A DNA stretch of 10,230 nucleotides. Origin: Spirochaetia bacterium (lineage in GTDB: Bacteria > Spirochaetota > Leptospirae > Leptospirales > Leptonemataceae). The stretch is from contig JACPZR010000049.1 of the NCBI GenBank assembly GCA_016195395.1, positions 1 through 10,230 on the forward strand, written 5' to 3'. The notes below the pieces were generated by a model. That model was not told the DNA's origin and ran no database searches. It was given only the letters and a program-made list of their open reading frames with translations. Shown piece by piece: positions 1 through 7,113 of this stretch (positions are counted from its first letter, which is position 1; every line of letters begins with the position of its first letter). The translations under genes were made by a program, and so were the position numbers.

Positions 1-1472
1 GCTTCGTTCTGCTTCTCACCGTCTTCACGTCGATCGAGATCCCCATGCGCCTGGTGCTCGACTATAAGGTGACAGGGTTTCTCTTGGGGGCGGACGTTTT
101 TGTTTCCGTGTGCTTCTTCGCCGACGTTGTCCTGAACTTCTTCACTGCGGAGTACACAGAAGGCGGTCTGGCTATCATTGAGGACCGCCGGAAAATCACC
201 CGCGATTATCTGAAGGGGTGGTTCATCGTCGACTTCATGGCTGCCATTCCATTTGACCTGTTCATGGCCGGGTCAATGGCAATGTTCACAGATGCGGCGC
301 GCGTTATGCGCTTACTGCGTCTCCTGCGTCTGGCCCGCCTTGCTCAGTTTCTTCAGAAGATCGCCAAATCACAGGTGATCAATATCAGCCTTCTGCGGAT
401 GGTGTTTCTGGTTTTCTGGGTTCTGATGATTGCCCACTTCAATGCGTGCGCGTGGATTGCCCTCGGAGGCGGAAACATCGCATCGCTCGAAAAGGGAATG
501 GGCAACATCACGGCGGAAGACATGGCCCTGATCCCAGGCGGACGTCTGTATCTCAGGGCTCTCTATTGGTCCATTACCACGATCGCGACCATTGGCTACG
601 GGGATATTACTCCGCAGACATCGGCTCAAACAGCGTACGCGATTCTCATTGAACTCATGGGCGCCGGTATGTACGGGTATGCGATTGGTAACATCGCGAG
701 CCTCCTTGCGAACATTGATGTGGCACGCGCTCAGTTTACCGACCGGCTGGAGAAGATCGGGACATTTATGCGCTTTCGAAAGATCCCGGACCCGCTCCAG
801 GATAAAGTGCGCAATTATTACAGCTATCTCTGGGAGACACGACGCGGATATGATGAATCGCGCGTGCTGGAAGACCTTCCGTCCACGCTGAAGCTCGATG
901 TGGCGCTGTTTCTCAATCAGGAAATTCTTGCCAAAGTGCCGCTCTTTCAAGGAGCAAGCGATGACCTGATCCGACGCATGGTCATGAACCGAGAGATTGC
1001 GCTGTTGATGAGTTCGCCGCGCACAGCAAGTATCAGAGCCGTTGACTATTGCGATCTCTACGCTCTTGAAAAAGATACGTTCCAGCACATCCTCCGTGAT
1101 TTCCCGGATTTCTCTGTTCAGGTCCGTGAGTTTGCGCGCAAAAGACAAGAAGAGATCGGAGGCCGGGCGTTTGACGAGGAAGATACCGGGGTCGATGAGG
1201 TCACGATTCCACCGCTGCGGGCAGAAGGGCTGAAGGCAGAGCGCGGCGCGGACGGCGTCATCAGCCTCTACTGGCAGGCGGTTGAGGGCGCGGCTGTGTA
1301 CCAACTGATTCGTTTTAATCCAGTCGAAAACCGCTGGAAGATTCTTCACGGCTTTATTCAGTCCAACCGATTCAGAGACAAAGACGCGGACCCCAACGTT
1401 ACGAATTCGTACCGGGTGCGGGCCTGCAACGAGGCAGGCTCCGGCGAGTGGAGTCAGGCCATCACTGTCTAA
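1..1472 (+). CDS. EAG/CNG-type potassium channel with defective CNBD and C-terminal FN3 domain (5' partial)
   Basis: The gene is open at the left edge; the reading frame is already running at base 3 and the first visible residues form the S1 helix, so the Met codon at 45 is not the real start. S2-S3 are of the EAG/HCN type. S4 (bases 300-338) has five Arg codons spaced every third residue, the voltage-sensor pattern. S5, a pore helix and the K+ filter TIGYGD (588-605) follow, then S6 and a C-linker (about 740-930). The CNBD begins normally (VPLFQGASDDLIRRMVM, ending at 986) but jumps at 987-992 straight to the phosphate-binding cassette EIALLMSSPRTASIRA and C-helix. About 45-50 residues of beta-roll found in relatives are absent, in frame. 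The remainder (about 1206-1469) reads as one FN3 domain, ending in SYRVRACNEAGSGEWSQ. Family and pore calls are strong; gating by cyclic nucleotide is doubtful for this chain alone. Confidence 0.9.
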   Translation, partial: FVLLLTVFTSIEIPMRLVLDYKVTGFLLGADVFVSVCFFADVVLNFFTAEYTEGGLAIIEDRRKITRDYLKGWFIVDFMAAIPFDLFMAGSMAMFTDAARVMRLLRLLRLARLAQFLQKIAKSQVINISLLRMVFLVFWVLMIAHFNACAWIALGGGNIASLEKGMGNITAEDMALIPGGRLYLRALYWSITTIATIGYGDITPQTSAQTAYAILIELMGAGMYGYAIGNIASLLANIDVARAQFTDRLEKIGTFMRFRKIPDPLQDKVRNYYSYLWETRRGYDESRVLEDLPSTLKLDVALFLNQEILAKVPLFQGASDDLIRRMVMNREIALLMSSPRTASIRAVDYCDLYALEKDTFQHILRDFPDFSVQVREFARKRQEEIGGRAFDEEDTGVDEVTIPPLRAEGLKAERGADGVISLYWQAVEGAAVYQLIRFNPVENRWKILHGFIQSNRFRDKDADPNVTNSYRVRACNEAGSGEWSQAITV

Positions 1473-1526
1473 TTTTTTGCTTTCGCCAAGGGAGCCATCG
1501 ATTCTTTTGGGCTGTGAGGACTACCC

Positions 1527-1997
1527 ATGGATAAACAAGCCAGCAATCTTCTGAAGGGGATGTACCTTTTCAAGGACTTCGCTCCCAAAGAACTGGAGAA
1601 GCTTGCGAAGATTTGTAAGCGCACTACCTATAACGCGGGCGAGCGTGTGTTCTATGAAACAGACGAAGCGCATTCCATGTACATCGTAGAAATGGGTACA
1701 CTCAAGCTGATCAAGAAAGGGATGGACGACAGTCAGGAAGTGCTCCGGCTGGGAAGCGGCGCTCACTTTGGCGAAATGCCGTTCCTTGACGGGATGGCCC
1801 GCGCGCTGACTGTAGAGGCCATGGAGCGCACGTCGCTGATCGAAATTCCCTATGAGGAACTCCGCAAGCTCTTGGAAGAAGAACCTAAGATCGCAGCGCA
1901 TGTCTATTCTGAGTTGGCTCACTTTCTTGCCGCGAGACTTCGCCGGGCCACAGTTGACCTGACAGAAGCCCGCGAACGCAGCATCCGCCACTTCTAA
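1527..1997 (+). CDS. Stand-alone cyclic-nucleotide-binding domain protein (CRP effector domain without HTH)
   Basis: The 156-residue protein is one CNBD and nothing else: N-terminal helices (LLKGMYLFKDFAPKELEKLA), beta-roll with YNAGERVFYETDEAHSMYIV, a phosphate-binding cassette FGEMPFLDGMARALTVEA that keeps the Glu and the Arg contacting the cyclic phosphate in CRP and PKA, then a long C-helix (about residues 110-150). There is no DNA-binding domain, signal peptide or membrane segment, so it is a cytoplasmic sensor or regulatory subunit rather than a transcription factor. GAGGA at 1516-1520 lies 6 bases before the ATG, a good ribosome binding site. It sits 54 bases behind a channel whose own CNBD lacks the beta-roll, and its stop overlaps the next start by one base. 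That it binds cAMP or cGMP is inferred from the cassette; that it partners the channel is a hypothesis. Confidence 0.9.
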   Translation: MDKQASNLLKGMYLFKDFAPKELEKLAKICKRTTYNAGERVFYETDEAHSMYIVEMGTLKLIKKGMDDSQEVLRLGSGAHFGEMPFLDGMARALTVEAMERTSLIEIPYEELRKLLEEEPKIAAHVYSELAHFLAARLRRATVDLTEARERSIRHF

Positions 1998-3535
1998 TGT
2001 CGCGGCGCGGCTGGATCGTTTTTCTCGCCGCGCTCGCTTTTGCATATCTAACGCTCGACCGCTTGGTCTTTGATGAGGCTCTGTGGCGGATTCCAAACGA
2101 GACGGCTTGGGAGACGGATCCGCACTACAACTTTGAATACTCGTTCCGCCACGTTCCGCCCAAACGGAGCGGTGTGCGTCGAATCGTAATCGTTGGGAGT
2201 TCGATTGCCGGTTACTCAGTGCTGCCAGAACTGCTGCAGCGGGAACTTGCGGCCCAGGGGAACGGCGGAGAGGCCCCGGAGATCCTTCCTTTGTCCCACC
2301 AAGGGATGAACGGCTTCAACCTCCTCACGTACGCGGAGCGGCTCAAAGCGCTCCAGCCGGACCTCATTGTCTTTCCCACAAACATGGTCGACTACCGGGT
2401 GGAACGGCCGATCATGCTGGGCCTGCTCGCTGATATTGTCCAGCAGGACAGCGTTGTGCGCGCGGCCGCATTGGAGAAACTGACCCGCGAAATGGCTCTT
2501 TCACCGGAGGTGCGCACCTTGGGTCCGCGCGAAGCGATGCGTTATGCGGCGCCTGTTTTAACGCTCGCAGAGAAGTCATCGTTTTTGGCCGCTTGGTTGT
2601 CCCCGGCGCTCCGCTTCCGCGATATCGCCTTCACGCCCATTTCAGCTTTTTACGCACATCGGTGGGGGAGGGACCGTTCCTATACACATACCTTTGTTCC
2701 AGGAAGCAGTGTCACGCTGTCCGGCTGGACCGCGCCGAGGTTTTCCATTCCAGTGACCGCACGTCTTCTGCTCCGAGGATTGGAAGTGGAGTCCAAGGGT
2801 GAAACTGGCGCGGTCACTCTCGCGCTGCGCTCGAGCGCAACGGATGACTGCGGGAATCCTAACACCGCGAAGCCTATAACGTTCCAGCTGGCGCACGGAT
2901 GGCAGCGGATCGACGTGCGCGGATTTTCGGAAGGGAGCTGGGTCTGCGGCGCCGTCAGTCCCGCGTTCTATTCCGACGAGCTGGGCACAGACCTTGGTGT
3001 TCGCTTAACGGCAACAGCGGGTCTGGAACCGGGTGCTTTGGTGCGCAGGAGGGAACTCAGATACGATGATGTTCTGTTCAGCGCGTATTCGGACGACGAG
3101 TACAGGCGTTCGTTCGCCAGAAGAATCCTGCGGTTTGACCGCGCAGGCATGGAGTATCTGAAAGCGTTGGAGATCGCTAAGAAAGTCTGGTCTGACCACC
3201 CATTTAACGACGGCCTGCCGGCATTTCAATCTCTTGCTGTCTGGAAGAACGTTATGTCCGGTGCGGGGATTCCTGTCTTGATCGTTGAATCACCGGAAAA
3301 TCCGGTGAGCCGTGCCTGGTACGGCGCCTCTCCCTGGGCAAAGTCTTTTTCTGACTTTCTGAGCCGTGAACCAGCGGGGGCGCCAGGAGGGTGTATAACG
3401 CACAAAAGCGCCGTAAATCTTCTGCGTATGCAGGACTTCTACGATTATCACCACCTGTCCTACTTCGGCGCCGTAAAATTCACCCGCTGGCTTGCCAAAG
3501 AGATTCCCCCGGATGCCCGCTGCGTTCAGCCTTGA
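1997..3535 (+). CDS. Membrane-anchored SGNH-hydrolase-like protein
   Basis: The 512-residue protein starts with basic residues and one hydrophobic helix (about 5-22), so it is probably anchored with its body in the periplasm. Residues 61-71 (RRIVIVGSSIAG) look like SGNH/GDSL block I with Ser68 or Ser69 as nucleophile. Near the C-terminus, DYHHLSYFGA gives a D483-x-x-H486 pair, as in the last catalytic block. Residues about 230-350 form a beta-rich insert absent from minimal SGNH enzymes, possibly a binding domain. Relatives include DltD-like and polysaccharide acyl-transfer proteins; leptospires carry paralogous families of uncharacterised proteins of this type (DUF1574 is a candidate, unchecked). 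The start codon overlaps the preceding stop as TAATG and no separate Shine-Dalgarno is visible, so translation is probably coupled to the CNBD gene. The substrate cannot be named. Confidence 0.75.
   Translation: MSRRGWIVFLAALAFAYLTLDRLVFDEALWRIPNETAWETDPHYNFEYSFRHVPPKRSGVRRIVIVGSSIAGYSVLPELLQRELAAQGNGGEAPEILPLSHQGMNGFNLLTYAERLKALQPDLIVFPTNMVDYRVERPIMLGLLADIVQQDSVVRAAALEKLTREMALSPEVRTLGPREAMRYAAPVLTLAEKSSFLAAWLSPALRFRDIAFTPISAFYAHRWGRDRSYTHTFVPGSSVTLSGWTAPRFSIPVTARLLLRGLEVESKGETGAVTLALRSSATDDCGNPNTAKPITFQLAHGWQRIDVRGFSEGSWVCGAVSPAFYSDELGTDLGVRLTATAGLEPGALVRRRELRYDDVLFSAYSDDEYRRSFARRILRFDRAGMEYLKALEIAKKVWSDHPFNDGLPAFQSLAVWKNVMSGAGIPVLIVESPENPVSRAWYGASPWAKSFSDFLSREPAGAPGGCITHKSAVNLLRMQDFYDYHHLSYFGAVKFTRWLAKEIPPDARCVQP
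3290..3308. repeat. Perfect 8-bp inverted repeat inside the SGNH-like gene
   Basis: TCACCGGA-AAA-TCCGGTGA is a perfect 8-bp stem with a 3-base loop inside the coding sequence (ESPENPV). No T-run follows, so it is not a classical terminator. It may be chance or an mRNA hairpin. Confidence 0.5.
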
Positions 3536-3544
3536 AAGCAGCTC

Positions 3545-4342
3545 TCAAAGACGGGCTTTTTCCGCGTAGTCAAACAGAGTCTGAATGGCCCGTCTGCCGT
3601 CTTCCCCGGGATCCATGGAAAGGGCATTTACATACAGGTGTATGTGTGCCTGAATAACGTCGTCCTCGAGCGACTGCGAATGGCAGCGGACAAATTCCCT
3701 GATGCTTTCAAAGTCCAGCTCCGCGCGTTTGATTGAGGAGCGGATCGCCGTCTGAAGCGCATCTTTCAGGTGCAGGTGGTCGCGGCGCAGCAGGATGGCC
3801 CCCAAAGGGATGGGCAGTCCGGTGCGGGTCTCCCACCAGACGCCTAGGTCCTGGACAGCTGAAAGTCCCTTGGCCTGGAACGTGAAACGTTCCTCATGAA
3901 TGATAACGCCGAATCGGGCATGTCCTGATAGAATCCCCGGGATCACTTTCTCATACGTGGTGTGCTCTACGCGCGGCGGATTTGGCAGCCCCTGTAGAAA
4001 TAGGCGCAGCAGGAGATGCGCGGTTGTCCAGCGGCCCGGAACCAAAATGACGTCATCCGGCCCGGGGAGAGCACCGTCGGGTGAGACCAGAATGGGGCCG
4101 CAGCCGCGCCCCAGCGCCCCGCCGCAATCGAGCAGCTCGTAAGAACCGCGGAGTTTCCAAGCAGCAAAATATGATACCTTGGTGATTATGTGCCGCTGTT
4201 CGTTGATGGCCCTGCGGTTGAGTTCTTCCACATCTGCAAAGTGGAGTTCCACTGGTCCCGCTTCAAAAAAGCCGGGTTGCACGAAATGGCCAAAGATGAA
4301 TGTATCATTGGGACAGGGTGAGATAGCGAGATCGATGGGCAC
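3545..4342 (-). CDS. mqnD: 1,4-dihydroxy-6-naphthoate synthase, futalosine menaquinone pathway
   Basis: MqnD converts cyclic dehypoxanthine futalosine to 1,4-dihydroxy-6-naphthoate in the futalosine route to menaquinone. The 265-residue length fits the family. The signature SPCPNDTFIF lies at residues 8-17; GCGP near 81-83, TTAHLLLRL near 106-114 and WWETRTGLPIPLGA at about 169-182 are also typical. IHEERFTF contains His149, matching the conserved catalytic His of this family. These features separate it from the homologous MqnA. The start is GTG, placed because family members begin a few residues before the SPCPNDT motif; no clear Shine-Dalgarno precedes it. The frame is the same as the upstream glycerate kinase, 84 bases away, so it is likely the last gene of the - strand operon. 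No other mqn gene is in the window. Its stop lies 9 bases from that of the converging SGNH-like gene. Confidence 0.93.
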   Translation of the reverse strand: MPIDLAISPCPNDTFIFGHFVQPGFFEAGPVELHFADVEELNRRAINEQRHIITKVSYFAAWKLRGSYELLDCGGALGRGCGPILVSPDGALPGPDDVILVPGRWTTAHLLLRLFLQGLPNPPRVEHTTYEKVIPGILSGHARFGVIIHEERFTFQAKGLSAVQDLGVWWETRTGLPIPLGAILLRRDHLHLKDALQTAIRSSIKRAELDFESIREFVRCHSQSLEDDVIQAHIHLYVNALSMDPGEDGRRAIQTLFDYAEKARL

Positions 4343-4426
4343 ATGACTTGGGACGTATCTGCGTACCCACAGGCAAGCAGAAAAGCGCGGATCAGGCGTC
4401 GGTGCGGGAACGTGCCGGGCAGAGCG

Positions 4427-5683
4427 CTATCGGAACAATACAGAGGCCGTCGTTTCAGTGAGGCGGCGTGCTGCCTCCCTGGGGTCTGGAACATCCCGGT
4501 CTCCGGGAGGGGCCGCTTGGTCCGCGGCGTCCAGGCGGTCATACCCTGCCGTCTGGAGCAGATCATGGTCCTTCACCCGGCCAGAGATGACGCTGCTCTG
4601 AACCCCGCAGGCCTGCGCCCTCTTCCGGATCGTGTGTACCAACTTGCCTGTGAGTGTGCTTGCATCGGTGGAACCCTCACCCGTGATCATGAGATCAATT
4701 CGACCGCTTTCGAGCAAGGCATCGATGCCTGCCTGTTTCAGAAAGAAGGAACTTCCGGATTCTATCTGCGCTTCCATGTAAGGATGAGCCAGGAAGGGAA
4801 CGGCCATGCCGCCCGCAGCACCCGCGCCCGGGATCAGATTCATGTCGGGCCGACCGGCCTCTATGAGGAGATGACGCAGCTTCTCCATGCACAACTCCAG
4901 TCGTTCTACGTCCTGCGCGGAGGCGCCCTTTTGTGGCGAGAAGAGGCGGGCACATCCCTCTGCGCCCGTCAGGGGATTCTCTACATCGGAAAAGAAACGC
5001 AGCCGGACGGAGTCCTTGAAAGGCTCGGCTTTCTCCTTACGTAAGGGGGATGCATCCTTACGTAATGGGAGCGAACGTTGGCCCTGCGCGTCCACCTCCT
5101 TACGTAAGGCACCCGGCAACTGTATCCTTACAGCGTCCGTAAGGAGCGCCAAATCTGTGACCTCCCTTCCATCATCCGCATAAAACCGGTACCCCAGTGT
5201 GCGCGCGGCGCCAAATCCGCCGTCGGATGTGGCTGACCCGCCCAGAAAGATTCCTAGAGAGAGGGGCGCATCCGCATAGAGCCGCGCCATTTCCATGACC
5301 CATTCGGCGATCCCCTGGGTTGTTCGTTTCCAGATGGGCGTCTCGCGCGCGCCGGCAAGCATGAGACCCACAACGAGAGAGCTTTCTAGAAACAATACCT
5401 GGGAGCCGCCTTCGCTCCCCGAGAGATATGGGACGTGGATCTGAGTGTGCCCGGTGCAGTCGGTCAGGAGGGCTTCGCGAAGGGTGAGATCGGAACGAAG
5501 TTCTTTGAACGTGGCGAGACTGCCTTCTCCGCCGTCTGCAAGCGGGCGCAGCACCAACTCCAGAGCGTGGGCCGGGGCGCCCGTTCTTTCCCAGGCTTTC
5601 ACCGCGCCGGCGGCTAACGCTCTGGCGGCCTCCGCGGAAGATAACGTTCCTTTGAACTTATCTGGTGCTATCAGAACGCGCAT
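4427..5683 (-). CDS. glxK: Glycerate 2-kinase (GlxK/GarK family) with repeat-derived insert
   Basis: It phosphorylates D-glycerate to 2-phosphoglycerate with ATP, feeding glyoxylate, serine or sugar-acid carbon into lower glycolysis. Family landmarks run in order: MRVLIAPDKFKGTLSS at the N-terminus, PLADGGEGS (47-55), FLGGSATSDGGFGAARTLG (146-164), FSDVENPLTG (231-240), PGAGAAGGMA (285-293) and ITGEGSTDASTLTGKL (333-348). The start is the ATG at 5683, because the family begins at MRVLIAPDKFKG; the frame stays open to 5785, but the extra 34 residues are not family-like. At 418 residues it is longer than the usual roughly 380. The excess is mainly at about 191-222, a Lys/Arg-rich segment with three LRK triplets encoded by a repeated palindrome. 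It overlaps the upstream membrane-protein gene by 26 bases, suggesting coupled translation. Confidence 0.92.
   Translation of the reverse strand: MRVLIAPDKFKGTLSSAEAARALAAGAVKAWERTGAPAHALELVLRPLADGGEGSLATFKELRSDLTLREALLTDCTGHTQIHVPYLSGSEGGSQVLFLESSLVVGLMLAGARETPIWKRTTQGIAEWVMEMARLYADAPLSLGIFLGGSATSDGGFGAARTLGYRFYADDGREVTDLALLTDAVRIQLPGALRKEVDAQGQRSLPLRKDASPLRKEKAEPFKDSVRLRFFSDVENPLTGAEGCARLFSPQKGASAQDVERLELCMEKLRHLLIEAGRPDMNLIPGAGAAGGMAVPFLAHPYMEAQIESGSSFFLKQAGIDALLESGRIDLMITGEGSTDASTLTGKLVHTIRKRAQACGVQSSVISGRVKDHDLLQTAGYDRLDAADQAAPPGDRDVPDPREAARRLTETTASVLFR
5035..5144. repeat. Cluster of four CCTTACGTAAGG palindromes inside the glycerate kinase gene
   Basis: The self-complementary 12-mer CCTTACGTAAGG occurs exactly at 5035-5046 and 5098-5109, with one mismatch at 5056-5067 (CCTTACGTAATG), and as split arms CCTTAC/GTAAGG around a 7-base spacer at 5126-5144. 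I noticed no other copy in the window. On the coding strand the three compact copies are each read as TTA-CGT-AAG (Leu-Arg-Lys) in the same frame, and they coincide with the extra segment of the protein. The split copy lies in ordinary family sequence just before the insert (LTDAVRI). Confidence 0.85.
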
Positions 5684-6134
5684 GTGTACGGAACCGCAAG
5701 AGCAACATAGACACGGCCACAAGAACAAGACCCGCGCCCGCTCCTCCGGCTGCGGCCAAGCGCACCGCCAGGAGCTGCTTGCCAAAGGGAATTTCGTTGT
5801 CTCTCAGGAGTGTGTGCAGGGCGCCCGTGCCGTCGACGTGGGCCGCGGCTTGGACAATCTTTCCCTCAGAGTGAAGGTGAAAGTACGCGGCGTTGACTTC
5901 TTCGGTCACCTCGAATTTCTTCTCGTGGAATATCCCTTTGTATGTGTAAAAGAAGTGATCGCGGTAGTAGCCCCGCACCTGCTCCGCGCGCGTCAGATGC
6001 ACAAACGTATACTGTCCGCGCTGGTTCAGATCGTTCTGGATGGCGGCAAGCTGCGACTCGCGGAGCATAGCCGTCCCAAACACCGTACCAAAAGAGAGCA
6101 GGAAGAGCCAGCCGGTAACCTGTACCGTGCGCAT
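5658..6134 (-). CDS. Small two-helix membrane protein of unknown function
   Basis: I do not recognise a family. The 158 residues contain a hydrophobic N-terminal helix (about 7-24, an uncleaved anchor or signal), a polar central domain of about 95 residues (EQVRGYYRDHFFYTYKGIFH in the middle), and a second helix rich in Ala, Gly, Leu and Val (about 122-147) followed by a basic tail. This predicts a periplasmic or extracytoplasmic central domain with both ends inside. Its ATG shares one base with the MBL hydrolase stop (TGATG), and its own stop lies 26 bases inside the glycerate kinase gene, so it is embedded in a translationally coupled operon. That arrangement supports it being a real gene. 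No function is proposed. Confidence 0.8.
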   Translation of the reverse strand: MRTVQVTGWLFLLSFGTVFGTAMLRESQLAAIQNDLNQRGQYTFVHLTRAEQVRGYYRDHFFYTYKGIFHEKKFEVTEEVNAAYFHLHSEGKIVQAAAHVDGTGALHTLLRDNEIPFGKQLLAVRLAAAGGAGAGLVLVAVSMLLLRFRTHARSDSTR

Positions 6135-7096
6135 CAGTACCTGCCGATTTGAAGAGTCAGGCCCTCGCGCCCCATCAAGATGCGCGGCGACTCCTGTTTC
6201 AATTCTCCCCGGTGCTGGATGGCCTGTTTGTGATTCTCAAGAAGCCGCGCATCGGAATACGAAGGCTCATGGTGAATGAGAACGAGGTTTTTCACTTTCC
6301 ACTGGACGCCGCAATTGACGGACATGGTGAAGCTTGTGTGCCCCCAGTCGAACTTCTGGAACGACTCATCCAACGTGTACTGTGAATCGAGAGCCAGCAC
6401 GTTGGCTCCCTGAAAGAATTCCTGTTGGCGGCCCGGACGGATCAGATCTTCGCCGGTGAACTCAGCGTCGGTTGCGAACACAAACTTTCTTCCGCGCTCA
6501 CGGAAACGATACGAAAAGCTGCCACCCGGGTGCTTCAGCGGAAAGAAATCGACCGACATCCCGCCCTTTGTTTCCACGGCAGTGCCTTCCTCAAGCGTAT
6601 GGAAATGCTTTGTGGAGCGCATCCCTTCAAACGGAACGGGGAAGAACTGTTCCAACTGCTGACGGACAAGCCTGGTGTCCAAGTCAACAAAGGGCGAGTA
6701 GAAATGGATAACGTTTCCCGGGATGTAAATCGGTTTGAAGAAAGGGAGCCCCTGAACGTGGTCCCAGTGAGTGTGCGTGAAGAAGATGGAGATCTCTGCC
6801 TGGCCCTTGCCCGCGGGGCCCTTCATGAGCTCATCGCCCAGCGCGCGGATACCGCTGCCCGCGTCAATGATGCAGAGGTCTCCGTTCTGTGATGTGACCG
6901 TGACGCAGGTTGTGTCCCCGCCGTACGTGCGGCCCAGATAATCGGGAAGATCGCCCATGAAGCGGGGGATATCCGCAACGTTGGTCAGACCGACTTCGAC
7001 TGCTTTCTGGAGAACCGCGGAAATTTTATGACGGTACTCCGCGTTGGAGAGCGGAGTGCCGAGAGATCCACGTACTCCCCAGAATTTGATCTGCAT
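6134..7096 (-). CDS. MBL-fold metallo-hydrolase
   Basis: The 320-residue protein has the MBL-fold pattern of the family starting FWGVRGS: YGGDTTCVTV (58-67), DAGSGIRALG (78-87), the metal motif HTHWDH (108-113), His189 in PLKHPGG, Asp210 in FATDAE, and WGHTS / LIHHEP (251-255, 273-278). The second metal ligand set appears complete, so a zinc-dependent hydrolase is expected; similar proteins belong to the PhnP/RNase Z-like phosphodiesterase side of the superfamily. The actual substrate is unknown. The start is the ATG at 7096, because the family begins MQIKFWGVRGS; longer readings of the frame run through the tRNA gene. GGAG lies about 9 bases upstream. With the start only 17 bases behind the tRNA 3' end and the stop overlapping the next start by one base, it probably belongs to one long transcript. 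Confidence 0.9.
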   Translation of the reverse strand: MQIKFWGVRGSLGTPLSNAEYRHKISAVLQKAVEVGLTNVADIPRFMGDLPDYLGRTYGGDTTCVTVTSQNGDLCIIDAGSGIRALGDELMKGPAGKGQAEISIFFTHTHWDHVQGLPFFKPIYIPGNVIHFYSPFVDLDTRLVRQQLEQFFPVPFEGMRSTKHFHTLEEGTAVETKGGMSVDFFPLKHPGGSFSYRFRERGRKFVFATDAEFTGEDLIRPGRQQEFFQGANVLALDSQYTLDESFQKFDWGHTSFTMSVNCGVQWKVKNLVLIHHEPSYSDARLLENHKQAIQHRGELKQESPRILMGREGLTLQIGRY

Positions 7097-7113
7097 TAGT
7101 GTGGTCTCCGATT

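Noticed and set aside
369..1349. Long 326-codon open frame on the - strand opposite the channel
   Set aside because: Its translation has no recognisable domain and it lies fully antisense to a channel with unmistakable S4, pore and C-linker motifs; it is a by-product of codon bias.
1473..1526. T-rich stretch after the channel stop as a terminator
   Set aside because: The T-run directly follows the stop codon without a preceding stem, so the channel and CNBD genes are more likely co-transcribed.
1521..2096. 191-codon - strand frame opposite the CNBD protein
   Set aside because: Antisense to a clear CNBD and shows no family features.
3536..3565. Possible terminator hairpin between the convergent SGNH-like and mqnD stops
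   Set aside because: Only 4-base interrupted pairings (TTGA/TCAA, AAAG/CTTT) are present; too weak to call.
4343..5044. 233-codon + strand frame, divergent from mqnD
   Set aside because: It mirrors the glycerate kinase gene, whose motifs run through the same bases; the translation shows no coherent fold.
5684..5785. 34-residue N-terminal extension of the glycerate kinase
   Set aside because: Cys/Trp-rich and unlike the family; the standard N-terminus MRVLIAPDKFKG fits the ATG at 5683.
5445..6152. 235-codon + strand frame across the membrane protein and kinase start
   Set aside because: Antisense to coupled - strand genes; composition (many Arg, Ser, Cys) is typical of a shadow frame.
6425..6892. 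155-codon + strand frame inside the MBL hydrolase region
   Set aside because: Antisense to the HTHWDH metallo-hydrolase, with no motif of its own.
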